Positions 20,541-29,641 of a stretch of DNA of 64,000 bases are shown here, piece by piece. The stretch's first letter is position 1; each line of letters begins with the position of its first letter. Below the pieces are notes generated by a model, which was given only the letters and a program-made list of their open reading frames with translations, was not told where the DNA came from and searched no databases. The position numbers and the translations under genes were made by a program. Origin of the DNA: Burkholderia sp. Bp8992 (GTDB lineage: Bacteria > Pseudomonadota > Gammaproteobacteria > Burkholderiales > Burkholderiaceae); contig NZ_QTQI01000006.1 in NCBI RefSeq assembly GCF_003853705.1, positions 62,001 to 126,000 on the forward strand, written 5' to 3'.

Positions 20541-21002
20541 GTGTCTGTCGAAGTTGACCGTCAAGTTCCCGATTTCACCGCACCGGCCACGGGCGGCGAC
20601 ATTTCGCTGTCCGACCTGAAAGGCAAGAAGCTCGTGCTGTACTTCTATCCGAAGGACAACACGCCGGGCTGCACGACCGAGGGGCTGCAGTTCCGCGATC
20701 TCTATCCGAAGTTCAAGAAAGCCGGTGCGGAAGTCATCGGCGTGTCGCGCGACAGCCTGCGCTCGCATGACAATTTCAAGGCAAAGCTCGAACTGCCGTT
20801 CCCGCTCATCTCCGATGCCGACGAAGCGCTGTGCGCGCTGTTCGATGTCATCAAGATGAAGAAAATGTATGGCAAGGAAGTGCGCGGAATCGAGCGCTCG
20901 ACGTTCCTGATCGACGCCGACGGCGTGCTCCGCCAGGCATGGCGCGGCATCAAGGTGCCGGGTCACGTGGACGACGTGCTAAAGGCTGTACAAGCGCTTT
21001 GA
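20541..21002 (+). CDS. bcp: Thiol peroxidase of the Bcp/PrxQ family
   Basis: 153 residues from a GTG with a strong AGGAGA ribosome site. It reduces peroxides with electrons from thioredoxin in the cytoplasm. The peroxidatic cysteine is C44 in DNTPGCTTEG. The resolving cysteine usually found five residues later is Leu49 here; the only other cysteine is C98 (DEALCALF). It is therefore either a one-cysteine enzyme or uses a distant resolving cysteine. The family call is secure. Confidence 0.95.
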   Translation: MSVEVDRQVPDFTAPATGGDISLSDLKGKKLVLYFYPKDNTPGCTTEGLQFRDLYPKFKKAGAEVIGVSRDSLRSHDNFKAKLELPFPLISDADEALCALFDVIKMKKMYGKEVRGIERSTFLIDADGVLRQAWRGIKVPGHVDDVLKAVQAL

Positions 21003-21336
21003 GGCGCGTTATATTGGGCCGCAATGAATGCCAGTTCGCCCCATATTTCTCGTAGCTGCGCCGGTGCTCGATGCGATGCTTCCCGGCACCTGACGCGCAT
21101 CACGACGATATCAGCCGAGCCGCATGCCCCTGTCGACGGGGCAGCGGCTTTTTTTATGGATTGCGCGCCGGCCCTCCCGGTCCGGCCCTAACCGCATCGA
21201 GGAGCTGATCGACACTTAGGCGAACCGGCTAGACGAACTTCCTGTGCGCCACCGCGCGCAAACTGCATGCGTCTACGTCACGCAGGATGCGATCAGCGGC
21301 GCACGCCATGCGACACGATTCCTCCCGAGGGACACC
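21003..21336 (+). promoter_or_regulatory. Leader region between bcp and phoH, with hairpin
   Basis: This 334-bp gap has no supported gene. At 21119-21155 a GC-rich hairpin (GCCGC/CCCC pairing with GGGG/GCGGC) is followed by seven T residues on the plus strand, a good intrinsic terminator for bcp. The remaining 180 nt up to phoH form its presumed promoter and leader; no clear -35/-10 pair was found. Confidence 0.6.
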
Positions 21337-23139
21337 ATGCCTTTGCCTACCCCCCCCAGCAAGCTCGGCAGCCTGCTGCCGCCCGACGAATACAAGGCGA
21401 AAGCGCGGCCCGCGAAAGCCGCGAAGAAATCCGCCGAAGGGGACGCATCCACAGCCGGTGACTATGGTCCGGCCAGCGTGGCCCAACCGATGATCGAAGC
21501 CGCGAACACGGCCGCGCCGCTGCGTGCCGTCGCGTCTTCGGCGCCTGATGCCGCGAGCGCACCCGCACGCGGCCGCAAGACCAAGCAGACGGCCGCGCTG
21601 TTGCAGCCGATGCCGGCCCCCGCCGAACCCGCGGCGCCGGTCGTCGCACGCAACGACAAGCCGGCCGCCGGCAAACCGGCCGCCGCACCCGTGCGCGACG
21701 CCGGTGCCGCGACGAAGTCGCGCAGCCGCAAGCCCGCCGAAGCCGAACTGCAGAAACTGTTCGTGCTCGACACCAACGTGCTGATGCACGACCCGAGCAG
21801 CCTCTTCCGCTTCGAGGAACACGACGTCTATCTGCCGATGATGACGCTCGAGGAACTCGACAACCACAAGAAGGGGATGTCCGAAGTCGCGCGCAACGCA
21901 CGCCAGGTCAGCCGCACGCTCGACGCGCTCGTCGCCGATGGCGGCCCGATCTCGGACGGCATCCCGCTGTCGCGCCTCGGCAGCCGCGAGGCGCTCGGCC
22001 GCCTGTACTTCCAGACGAAGCTCGCCGACATCGCGCCGATCGAAGGCTTGCCCGAAGGCAAGGCCGACAACCAGATCCTCGGCGTCGTGCGCGCGCTGCA
22101 GCGCGACCGGCCCGACCGCCAGGTCGTGCTGGTGTCGAAAGACATCAACATGCGGATCAAGGCGCATGCGCTCGGCCTGCCCGCGGAAGACTACTTCAAC
22201 GACCAGGTGCTCGAGGACAAGGATCTCCTCTACTCCGGCGTGCGCGAACTGCCGCAGGACTTCTGGACCAAGCACGCGAAGGGCATGGAGAGCTGGCAGG
22301 ACACGAAGACGGGCACCACGTACTACCGCGTGACGGGCCCGCTCGTCGCGTCGATGCTCGTCAACGAGTTCGTCTATTTCGAGCCGCAGAACGGCGAGCC
22401 GACGTTCCATGCGATCGTCCGCGAACTGAACGGCAAGACGGCGCTGCTGCAGACGCTGCGCGACTACAGCCACCACAAGAACAACGTGTGGGGCATCACC
22501 GCACGCAACCGCGAGCAGAACTTCGCGCTGAACCTGCTGATGAACCCCGAGATCGACTTCGTCACGCTGCTCGGCCAGGCCGGCACCGGCAAGACGCTCG
22601 TCGCGCTCGCGGCCGGCCTCGCGCAGGTGCTCGACGACAAGCGCTACAACGAGATCATCGTGACGCGCGCAACCGTGCCCGTCGGCGAGGACATCGGTTT
22701 CCTGCCCGGTACCGAGGAAGAGAAGATGCAGCCGTGGATGGGTGCATTCGACGACAACCTCGAAGTGCTGCAGAAGACCGACGACGCGGCCGGCGAATGG
22801 GGCCGTGCCGCGACGCAGGAGCTGATCCGTTCGCGCCTGAAGGTGAAGAGCATGAACTTCATGCGCGGCCGCACGTTCGTCGACAAGTACCTGATTATCG
22901 ACGAGGCGCAGAACCTGACGCCGAAGCAGATGAAGACGCTCGTCACGCGCGCGGGCCCCGGCACGAAGATCGTGTGCCTCGGCAACATCGCGCAGATCGA
23001 CACGCCTTACCTGACCGAAGGCAGCTCGGGCCTGACCTACGTCGTCGACCGCTTCAAGGGCTGGGGCCACGGCGGCCACGTGACGCTCGCCCGCGGCGAA
23101 CGTTCGCGGCTTGCCGACTACGCGTCGGACATCCTGTAA
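21337..23139 (+). CDS. PhoH family protein with N-terminal PIN domain
   Basis: 600 residues. A disordered, Ala/Pro/Lys-rich N terminus (1-135) precedes a PIN nuclease-like domain (about 140-290; LFVLDTNVLMHDP, with later conserved acidic residues) and a PhoH ATPase domain with Walker A GQAGTGKT near residue 413 and IIDEAQN near 521. PhoH proteins are predicted RNA-associated ATPases or helicases; PIN-PhoH fusions suggest RNA cleavage coupled to unwinding, which is not proven for this protein. The ATG at 21337 has a CGAGGGA ribosome site. A terminator follows at 23180. Confidence 0.93.
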   Translation: MPLPTPPSKLGSLLPPDEYKAKARPAKAAKKSAEGDASTAGDYGPASVAQPMIEAANTAAPLRAVASSAPDAASAPARGRKTKQTAALLQPMPAPAEPAAPVVARNDKPAAGKPAAAPVRDAGAATKSRSRKPAEAELQKLFVLDTNVLMHDPSSLFRFEEHDVYLPMMTLEELDNHKKGMSEVARNARQVSRTLDALVADGGPISDGIPLSRLGSREALGRLYFQTKLADIAPIEGLPEGKADNQILGVVRALQRDRPDRQVVLVSKDINMRIKAHALGLPAEDYFNDQVLEDKDLLYSGVRELPQDFWTKHAKGMESWQDTKTGTTYYRVTGPLVASMLVNEFVYFEPQNGEPTFHAIVRELNGKTALLQTLRDYSHHKNNVWGITARNREQNFALNLLMNPEIDFVTLLGQAGTGKTLVALAAGLAQVLDDKRYNEIIVTRATVPVGEDIGFLPGTEEEKMQPWMGAFDDNLEVLQKTDDAAGEWGRAATQELIRSRLKVKSMNFMRGRTFVDKYLIIDEAQNLTPKQMKTLVTRAGPGTKIVCLGNIAQIDTPYLTEGSSGLTYVVDRFKGWGHGGHVTLARGERSRLADYASDIL

Positions 23140-23179
23140 CACCGCAAGCCGGCCGGTCGGCCGGCTGTCGACGCCTCGC

Positions 23180-23208
23180 GGCGCTCTGGAAACGGAGCGC
23201 CGTTTTTA
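23180..23208 (+). terminator. Intrinsic terminator after phoH
   Basis: GGCGCTC (23180-23186) pairs with GAGCGCC (23195-23201) over an 8-nt loop and is followed by G and five T residues. Confidence 0.85.
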
Positions 23209-23376
23209 TTTGGGGTCGAAGACAAAAGTAATGCTTCGTCACGCAACAACGCAGTTTACGCGCGAAACTTCAAGTAAATTCTCAGGAATGGTTGCTTAAG
23301 CCCCGTCGGAGCGTCTACCATCGGGTCTGTCTGTTGTCATACGATTCGCGAGCGCGCCGCGCTCGCCCGCCTCGCC

Positions 23377-24471
23377 ATGCTTCGAATCTGGGTTCCCGTT
23401 GCCGTCGTTTCCCTGCTTGCGGCCTGCTCCAGCGTGCCGCAGCAGTCGGCATCGCGTCCCGCGTCGGGCATGAAGATCACGACGCCGCGCGCGTTCCCCG
23501 CTCCCGCCAATTTCCCGAAATTCGTCGATCACAGCGTCGGCCAGGAAGAAATCTCGATCCAGGCGATGAGCCTCGTCGGCATCCCGTATCGCTGGGGCGG
23601 CAACACGCCGACGAGCGGCTTCGACTGCAGCGGGCTCGTGCGCTACGTGATCGGCCGCGCGGCCGACGTGAACCTGCCGCGCACGACCGCCGACATGAGC
23701 GGCCGCGGCGTGTCGGTCGAACCCGAGGAAATCGCGCCGGGCGACCTGATTTTCTTCAATACGACCGGGCGGCCGCATTCGCACGTCGGCATCTATGTCG
23801 GCAAGCTGCGCTTCGTCAACGCACCGTCGACGGGCGGCACCGTGCGGCTCGACTACCTGACGAACCCGTACTGGGCCAAGCGTTTCGACGGCATTCGCCG
23901 CGTCGCGCCGCCGCGCACGGCGCCGACGCCGTTCGATGCGCCGACCTACGAGGCGAAGCGCGACGAGCCGCGCAACGCGCCGGCAGCAGCACCCGCCCCA
24001 GTGGTCGTGACTGCCGCTGCGTCGCGGCCGCCCGCGTATGCTTCGTCGCAAGCGAGAGCAACGCAGGCGCCGGCGCCCGCTCCGGCGGTCCCGGCCGCAC
24101 CGATCGTGACGACCGCCGCAGCCGCACCTGCGGCCCCGGCCGCCGATCCGTACGAACCGCCGCCGCCGCGTATGCAGGCCGCGCAGCAACAGGCGACGTC
24201 GGTGAATGACGGCACGACCGCAATGACGGCCAATTCAGTGCCCATCACCGCGGCGGAATCCGGCACGCAGATTCCGACGACGGCGCTGACGGCCGCCCAG
24301 GCTGCCGCCTTCGATGCCGAACCGCCGCCCGCCGCTGCATCCGCTGCTCCACGCAGTATCGAGCCTGGCCCCGTGCAGGTATTGCGCGCGTCGACGCAAT
24401 CCGCGCCCGTCAGCCCGCGTACCGGCACCGCAGACGATCCGATCGCGCGATTTGCGAACGGCAGTTACTGA
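23377..24471 (+). CDS. NlpC/P60 (C40) peptidase lipoprotein
   Basis: 364 residues. A lipoprotein signal ends at LLAAC (C17), so the protein is probably anchored in a membrane facing the periplasm. The NlpC/P60 domain (about 55-165) carries the catalytic cysteine C84 in GFDCSGLV and His near 136 in SHVGIYV; such enzymes cleave peptidoglycan peptides. The second half (about 175-360) is a long Ala/Pro-rich disordered tail, longer than usual for the family. The gene appears monocistronic. Confidence 0.92.
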   Translation: MLRIWVPVAVVSLLAACSSVPQQSASRPASGMKITTPRAFPAPANFPKFVDHSVGQEEISIQAMSLVGIPYRWGGNTPTSGFDCSGLVRYVIGRAADVNLPRTTADMSGRGVSVEPEEIAPGDLIFFNTTGRPHSHVGIYVGKLRFVNAPSTGGTVRLDYLTNPYWAKRFDGIRRVAPPRTAPTPFDAPTYEAKRDEPRNAPAAAPAPVVVTAAASRPPAYASSQARATQAPAPAPAVPAAPIVTTAAAAPAAPAADPYEPPPPRMQAAQQQATSVNDGTTAMTANSVPITAAESGTQIPTTALTAAQAAAFDAEPPPAAASAAPRSIEPGPVQVLRASTQSAPVSPRTGTADDPIARFANGSY

Positions 24472-24555
24472 CCGGTCGCCCGAACCCCGACGGCCGGTAT
24501 CGCCGCCGGCATCTGCCGCCGCGCCTGCCTGCTCCGCCTGAAACGCCCCTGCTCC

Positions 24556-24594
24556 AAAAGAAAATGCGCCGCAGCCTTTCGGCTTGCGGCGCAT
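24556..24594 (-). terminator. Intrinsic terminator after pit
   Basis: On the minus strand ATGCGCCGCA pairs with TGCGGCGCAT over an 11-nt loop and is followed by TTTCTTTT. It lies 28 bp after the pit stop codon. Confidence 0.9.
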
Positions 24595-24621
24595 CGGATA
24601 TCGAACCTGCTGCGTCGACGA

Positions 24622-25632
24622 TCAGAAGATCTGGTGGCCGAGCCACCATCCGCCGGCCGCGAACAGCGCGGCTGCCGGCAGTGTCAGCACCCACGCCCAC
24701 ACGATGTTGCCGGCGACGCCCCAGCGCACGGCCGACAGCTTCTGCGTCGCGCCGACGCCGACGATCGCGCCGGTGATCGTATGCGTGGTCGACACCGGGA
24801 TGCCGAGGAACGACGCGAGGAACAGCGTCATCGCGCCACCGGTTTCCGCACAGAACCCGCCGACCGGCTTGAGCTTCGTGATCTTCTGGCCCATCGTGCG
24901 CACGATGCGCCAGCCGCCGAACAGCGTGCCGAGGCCCATCGACAGGTAGCATGCGCCGATCACCCACGCGGGCGGCGCATCGGCGGTGGCCGACGCGTAG
25001 CCGCTCGCGATCAGCAGCATCCAGATGATGCCGATCGTCTTCTGCGCGTCGTTGCCGCCGTGGCCGAGGCTGTACAGGCCGGCCGACAGCAGCTGCAGCC
25101 GCCGGAAGCGCCGGTCGACCTTGCTGGGCGCGGTACGGAAGTACAGCCACGACACGCCGAGCATGAACAGCGAACCGAGGATGAAGCCGAGCAGCGGCGA
25201 AATGAAGATGAACGCGATCGTCTTCAGCAGCCCGTCGATGTTCAGCGAGCTCCAGCCCGACTTCGCGAGCGCCGCGCCGACGAGGCCGCCGATCAGCGCG
25301 TGCGACGAGCTCGACGGAATCCCGTAGTACCACGTGATCACGTTCCAGCCGATCGCGCCGACCAGCGCGCCGAAGATGACGTAGTGGTCGACGATCTCGG
25401 GGTCGATCGTGCCTTTACCGACGGTCTGGGCGACTTTCAGGTGGAAGATGAAGTACGCGATCACGTTGAACGCGGCCGCGAACACGACGGCCTGCTGGGG
25501 CTTCAGCACCCCGGTCGACACGACGGTGGCGATCGAGTTCGCCGCGTCGTGAAAGCCGTTCATGAAGTCGAATACGAGCGCGACGAGCACGAGTGCCGCG
25601 ACCATCCATAGGGCGAGTTGTATCGAATGCAT
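24622..25632 (-). CDS. pit: Low-affinity inorganic phosphate transporter, PiT family
   Basis: 336 residues, about ten hydrophobic helices, inner-membrane phosphate transporter. Both halves of the PiT duplication show the signature: FDFMNGFHDAANSIATVVST near residues 21-40, and GHGGNDAQKTIGI near 200. IPSSSSHALIGG and IPVSTTHTITG are the paired substrate-site repeats. It follows a DUF47 gene by 10 bp; this pairing is common and DUF47 proteins are thought to regulate the transporter. Confidence 0.95.
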   Translation of the reverse strand: MHSIQLALWMVAALVLVALVFDFMNGFHDAANSIATVVSTGVLKPQQAVVFAAAFNVIAYFIFHLKVAQTVGKGTIDPEIVDHYVIFGALVGAIGWNVITWYYGIPSSSSHALIGGLVGAALAKSGWSSLNIDGLLKTIAFIFISPLLGFILGSLFMLGVSWLYFRTAPSKVDRRFRRLQLLSAGLYSLGHGGNDAQKTIGIIWMLLIASGYASATADAPPAWVIGACYLSMGLGTLFGGWRIVRTMGQKITKLKPVGGFCAETGGAMTLFLASFLGIPVSTTHTITGAIVGVGATQKLSAVRWGVAGNIVWAWVLTLPAAALFAAGGWWLGHQIF

Positions 25633-25642
25633 CGTGATCCGC

Positions 25643-26269
25643 TCAGGCGTTTTCCAGCACGATGCCTTCGATGATGTTCGCGACGTCCTCGCACTTGTCG
25701 GTGATCTCTTCGAGCAGCTCGTAGATCGCCTTCAGCTTGATGAGCGTCTTCACGTCGTCTTCCTCGCGGAACAGCTTCGACATCGCCGCACGCAGCACGC
25801 GATCGGCCTCCGACTCCCAGCGGTCGATCTCCTCGCACTGCTTGAGGATTTGTGCCGACTGCTTCATGTCGGACAGCAACCCGACCGCCTGCTGCACGTG
25901 CTGCGCCGACTGCGTGACGATGTGCGCGAGCTGGCTCGCCTCGGACGTGACCGAACGCACGTCGTACAGCGACACGGCCGTCGCGACGTCTTCCATCAGG
26001 TCGAGGATGTCGTCCATCGTCGTGATCAGCTTGTGGATCTCGTCGCGATCGAGCGGCGTGATGAAAGTCTTGTGCAACAGATCGATCGCCTCGTGCGTGA
26101 GCTTGTCGGCGGCCTTCTCGGCGGTTTGCACGTTTTGCTTGTGAATCTCGGCGTCGGCGAGATTGTCGATCAGCAGTTCGAGCTCGCGGCCACCGGAAAC
26201 GATGTGCTTCGCGTGCGCGTTGAAGAGTTCAAAGAACTTGCCCTCGGTGGGCATGAATCGACCGAACAT
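25643..26269 (-). CDS. DUF47 (PhoU-like) protein paired with Pit
   Basis: 208 residues, almost entirely helical, resembling PhoU. The start MFGRFMPTEGKFFELFNAHA is typical of the family. Acidic helix motifs ETTMDD-like (KLITTMDDILDLMEDVA) and EITDKCEDVANIIEG match metal-binding PhoU-type repeats. It is upstream of pit in the same operon and probably modulates phosphate uptake; the mechanism is not known. Confidence 0.92.
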   Translation of the reverse strand: MFGRFMPTEGKFFELFNAHAKHIVSGGRELELLIDNLADAEIHKQNVQTAEKAADKLTHEAIDLLHKTFITPLDRDEIHKLITTMDDILDLMEDVATAVSLYDVRSVTSEASQLAHIVTQSAQHVQQAVGLLSDMKQSAQILKQCEEIDRWESEADRVLRAAMSKLFREEDDVKTLIKLKAIYELLEEITDKCEDVANIIEGIVLENA

Positions 26270-26407
26270 GGGATTCCTGAGAGATTGTCAAACTACTGTC
26301 ACGAAAACGGGCGACATTGTACCGTTTTCGGTCGCGACGCGACGCGCGCACATGCGCGCGCCGGGATTGGATACAACGTTTGGCGATTTAGGGCTTTACA
26401 AGCGGCG

Positions 26408-27790
26408 TTACTCGCCGTAGAACGTCTGCGCCCCCGCAAAGTTATCGAACTTCGTGTATTGACCCAGGAACGTGAGCCGAACGGGGCCGATCGGGCCATT
26501 ACGCTGCTTGCCGATGATGATTTCGGCCGTGCCCTTGTCGGGGCTGTCCGGATTGTAGACTTCGTCACGGTAAATGAACAGGATCACGTCCGCATCCTGT
26601 TCGATTGCGCCTGATTCGCGCAAATCCGACATCACCGGGCGCTTGTTCGGGCGCTGTTCGAGGCCGCGGTTCAGCTGCGACAGCGCGATCACCGGCACGT
26701 CGAGCTCCTTCGCGAGGCTCTTCAGCGATCGCGAGATTTCCGAGATTTCGGTTGCGCGGTTCTCGCCCTGAGACGAACCCGACATCAGCTGCAGGTAGTC
26801 GACGATGATCAGGCCGAGCTTGCCGCATTGCCGCGCCAGACGCCGCGCGCGAGAACGCAATTCCATCGGGTTCAGGCCGCCCGTCTCGTCGATGAAGAGC
26901 TGTGCCTCGCTCATCTTCTGCACCGCATGCGTCAGCTTCGGCCAGTCCTCGTCCGTCAGGCGGCCCGTGCGCATCCGGTGCTGGTCGAGCCGGCCGATCG
27001 AGCCGAGCATACGCATCACGAGCTGGGTACCCGGCATTTCCATCGAGAACACCGCGACCGGCAGCCCGTACTCGACCGCGACGTATTCGCCGATGTTCAT
27101 CGAGAACGCGGTCTTACCCATCGACGGGCGTCCTGCAACGATGATCAGTTCGCCGCCGTGCATCCCGGACGTCATCCGGTCGAGGTCGACGAAGCCCGTC
27201 GGCGTGCCCGTGACGTCGCTCGGGTTCGCGGTGTGGTACAGCGTGTCGATGCGCTCGACCACCTGCGTGAGCAGCGGCCCGATCTCGAGGAAGCCCTGGT
27301 TGCCGCGCGCGCCTTCTTCCGCGATCGAGAACACCTTCGATTCGGCTTCGTCGAGCAGCTGGCGAACTTCCTTGCCCTGCGGATTGAATGCGTCGGCCGA
27401 GATTTCGTCGGCGACCGACACGAGCCGGCGCAACACCGCGCGGTCGCGCACGATTTCCGCGTAGCGACGGATGTTCGCGGCGCTCGGCGTGTTCTGCGCG
27501 AGCGCGTTCAGGTACGCGAGCCCGCCGACGTCATCGGCCTTGCCGGACGTGGTCAGCGCTTCGTACACGGTCACGACGTCGGCCGGGCGCGTCGACGCGA
27601 TCAGGCGGCCGATGTGCTCGTAGATGATCCGGTGGTCGTAGCGGTAGAAATCGCCCTGCGACAGGAAATCGGCAATCCGGTCCCATGCCGCGTTGTCGAG
27701 CAACAGGCCGCCGAGCACCGACTGTTCGGCTTCGACCGAATGCGGCGGGACTTTCAGCGATTCGATTTGGGGATCTTGCGGCGCGTTCAT
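26408..27790 (-). CDS. dnaB: Replicative DNA helicase DnaB
   Basis: 460 residues, full length. DnaB is the hexameric 5'-to-3' helicase at the replication fork. The N-terminal primase-interacting domain (about 10-120; PPHSVEAEQSVLGGLLLDN) and the RecA-like ATPase domain are complete: GRPSMGKTAF Walker A, LIIVDYLQLM Walker B, ALSQLNRGLEQR and VILFIYRDEVY. It lies 135 bp after rplI with a terminator between, so it is probably transcribed separately in part. Confidence 0.98.
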   Translation of the reverse strand: MNAPQDPQIESLKVPPHSVEAEQSVLGGLLLDNAAWDRIADFLSQGDFYRYDHRIIYEHIGRLIASTRPADVVTVYEALTTSGKADDVGGLAYLNALAQNTPSAANIRRYAEIVRDRAVLRRLVSVADEISADAFNPQGKEVRQLLDEAESKVFSIAEEGARGNQGFLEIGPLLTQVVERIDTLYHTANPSDVTGTPTGFVDLDRMTSGMHGGELIIVAGRPSMGKTAFSMNIGEYVAVEYGLPVAVFSMEMPGTQLVMRMLGSIGRLDQHRMRTGRLTDEDWPKLTHAVQKMSEAQLFIDETGGLNPMELRSRARRLARQCGKLGLIIVDYLQLMSGSSQGENRATEISEISRSLKSLAKELDVPVIALSQLNRGLEQRPNKRPVMSDLRESGAIEQDADVILFIYRDEVYNPDSPDKGTAEIIIGKQRNGPIGPVRLTFLGQYTKFDNFAGAQTFYGE

Positions 27791-27846
27791 GGGTTGGGAT
27801 TATCGCGAATTGATCGCTGCAGCGCTACCGCTCAGGCGATCGGGCA

Positions 27847-27886
27847 ATAAAAAAGGCAGGCCCCGGTTGCCCGGGCGCCTGCCCTT
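27847..27886 (-). terminator. Intrinsic terminator after rplI
   Basis: On the minus strand GGCAGGC and GCCTGCC flank a GC-rich inner hairpin (CCCGGGCAACCGGGG) and are followed by TTTTTTATT. It ends the rpsF-priB-rpsR-rplI transcript. Confidence 0.9.
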
Positions 27887-27925
27887 GTCCGGACGGCGGA
27901 AGCCGCCCGGAAAGCTTGCATACGC

Positions 27926-28378
27926 TTACGCGTGGTCGCCGATCACGTTGATCGTGACGTCGACGACGACGTCCGTGTGCAGCGCGACCTGGACGTTGTG
28001 CTCGCCGATCATCTTCAGCGGGCCTTCCGGCATGCGAACTTGCAGCTTCTCGACTTCGAAACCTGCCTTCTTCAGCAGTTCAGCGACGTCGCCGTTCGTG
28101 ACCGAGCCGAACAGACGGCCGTCAACGCCCGACTTCTGCGTGATTTCGAACGACTGGCCGTTCAGCTTCTCGCCGACTGCCTGCGATGCTGCCAGCTTTT
28201 CAGCGGCGATCTTTTCGAGTTCAGCGCGGCGAACTTCGAATTCGGCGATCGCTTCCTTCGTTGCACGGCGAGCCTTGCGGTTCGGGATCAGGAAGTTGCG
28301 AGCGTAACCGTCCTTGACCTTGACGATGTCGCCGAGGTTGCCCAGATTGGCGACTTTTTCCAACAGAATGATTTGCAT
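27926..28378 (-). CDS. rplI: 50S ribosomal protein L9
   Basis: 150 residues. The N-terminal domain ([32 protein letters not shown]) is the L9 signature; a central helix (about 45-75) and the C-terminal rRNA-binding domain follow. It is the last gene of the rpsF operon. Confidence 0.98.
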   Translation of the reverse strand: MQIILLEKVANLGNLGDIVKVKDGYARNFLIPNRKARRATKEAIAEFEVRRAELEKIAAEKLAASQAVGEKLNGQSFEITQKSGVDGRLFGSVTNGDVAELLKKAGFEVEKLQVRMPEGPLKMIGEHNVQVALHTDVVVDVTINVIGDHA

Positions 28379-28405
28379 TCGAATTCTCCTTATTGCGTCG
28401 CCTGA

Positions 28406-28681
28406 TTACGCCTTGTGCTGATCGGTGTACGGCAGCAGCGCGAGGAAACGCGCACGCTTGATGGCCGTATCCAGCTGACGCTGATAGTGCGCCTTCGTAC
28501 CCGTCAGGCGAGCCGGCGTGATCTTGCCGTTTTCGCCGATGAAGTCCTTCAGCGTTTCCGTGTCCTTGTAGTCGATCTGCTCGACGCCGGCAGCCGTGAA
28601 ACGGCAGAACTTCTTGCGCTTGAAGAGCGGGTTTTGTTGCTGACGACGCTTGTCGAATTTCTTACCAGTCGGGCGGGGCAT
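28406..28681 (-). CDS. rpsR: 30S ribosomal protein S18
   Basis: 91 residues from the ATG at 28681 ([16 protein letters not shown]). The S18 core [20 protein letters not shown] and [20 protein letters not shown] is intact. A longer in-frame reading through priB is rejected. It lies 4 bp after priB. Confidence 0.98.
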
Positions 28682-28685
28682 GATT

Positions 28686-28985
28686 TCAGTCCTTTCCAAT
28701 GTCCTGCAATGCTGTGATGTGAAACACCAAGGTTCTCGCGTTGCGGCTTTTCTTGGCCAGGAAGCCCGTGAACAGCGTTTCGACGCCCATTTCACGACTT
28801 TCCAGCCTGCCGCTCGCCTCACCGGCCGCCACCGCCTCGATCGTCATTTCGACCTGACGGGGAATGCCTGCTTCGACGACTTCCGTGCGGTGCTGCAATG
28901 TGGCGCTAGCGATCGGAACACCTGCCGGCGTATATCGCACCGGTGCGCGTTCGACGACGCTCGCCGTCAATTGCAACCTGTTCAC
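28686..28985 (-). CDS. priB: Primosomal replication protein N (PriB)
   Basis: 99 residues, small OB-fold single-strand DNA-binding protein used in replication restart. It starts at a GTG (28985) giving [24 protein letters not shown], the family's N terminus. Its place between rpsF and rpsR is the standard operon order. Confidence 0.95.
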
Positions 28986-29025
28986 GAGAGTGGCGCGCTC
29001 CTTGATGGCTTAATGAATGACGAAC

Positions 29026-29400
29026 TTAAGCCTGCGCTTCGGTCGGCTGAGCTGCAGCCGCCTTCTTGGCTTCTTCGCGCTGAACTTCCTTCATCATCGG
29101 CGACGGGCCGGTTTCGGCCTTCTTCATCTTGACGATGAGGTGACGCAGCACGGCGTCGTTGAACTTGAACGCGTGTTCGAGTTCGTCGAGCGTCGTCTGG
29201 TCGCACTCGATGTTCATGCAGACGTAGTGAGCCTTCGCGAGTTTCTCGATCATGTAGGCCAGTTGGCGACGGCCCCAGTCTTCGACACGGTGGACCTGAC
29301 CGCCGTGCGACGTGATCGTGGACTTGTAGCGCTCGATCATCGCGGGCACTTGCTCGCTTTGATCCGGGTGCACGATGAAGACGATTTCGTAATGACGCAT
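29026..29400 (-). CDS. rpsF: 30S ribosomal protein S6
   Basis: 124 residues from the ATG at 29400 ([19 protein letters not shown]), preceded by an AAGGAG ribosome site. Core motifs [21 protein letters not shown] and [16 protein letters not shown] are typical; the Ala/Glu-rich tail is variable. First gene of the operon, with a good promoter upstream. Confidence 0.98.
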   Translation of the reverse strand: MRHYEIVFIVHPDQSEQVPAMIERYKSTITSHGGQVHRVEDWGRRQLAYMIEKLAKAHYVCMNIECDQTTLDELEHAFKFNDAVLRHLIVKMKKAETGPSPMMKEVQREEAKKAAAAQPTEAQA

Positions 29401-29466
29401 TACACACTCCTTGTGGATTAAAGCCACCCGGGCGTCTGAACCGGTGTGGCAAGTGAGAAGCCGAAG

Positions 29467-29495
29467 ATTCTAACCCGATTACGGGGCGCATGCAA
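29467..29495 (-). promoter_or_regulatory. Sigma-70 promoter of the rpsF operon
   Basis: On the minus strand TTGCAT (29495-29490) and TAGAAT (29472-29467) are separated by exactly 17 bp. They lie about 67 nt upstream of the rpsF start. The fit to consensus is good. Confidence 0.7.
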
Positions 29496-29641
29496 GGCCA
29501 ATCAACGATCGGCGCGCGGATTCGGCCATGTTTTCAAAGACTTGAACGGCGGGCCGATACCCGCGCCCGCCCGTCGGCTCTTTTTTATCGGGGTCCGAAG
29601 GCAAGCCGGACACGCGGCGGCGTGCAACGGGCGCCGCGCCG

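Noticed and set aside
21229-23142. 637-codon open frame antisense to phoH
   Set aside because: Shadow of the PhoH gene with Arg/His-rich composition and no recognisable motif.
29552-29590. Terminator-like GCCGA...TCGGCTCTTTTTT on the plus strand
   Set aside because: The stem is only about 5 bp with a long loop, and no plus-strand gene precedes it; probably chance.
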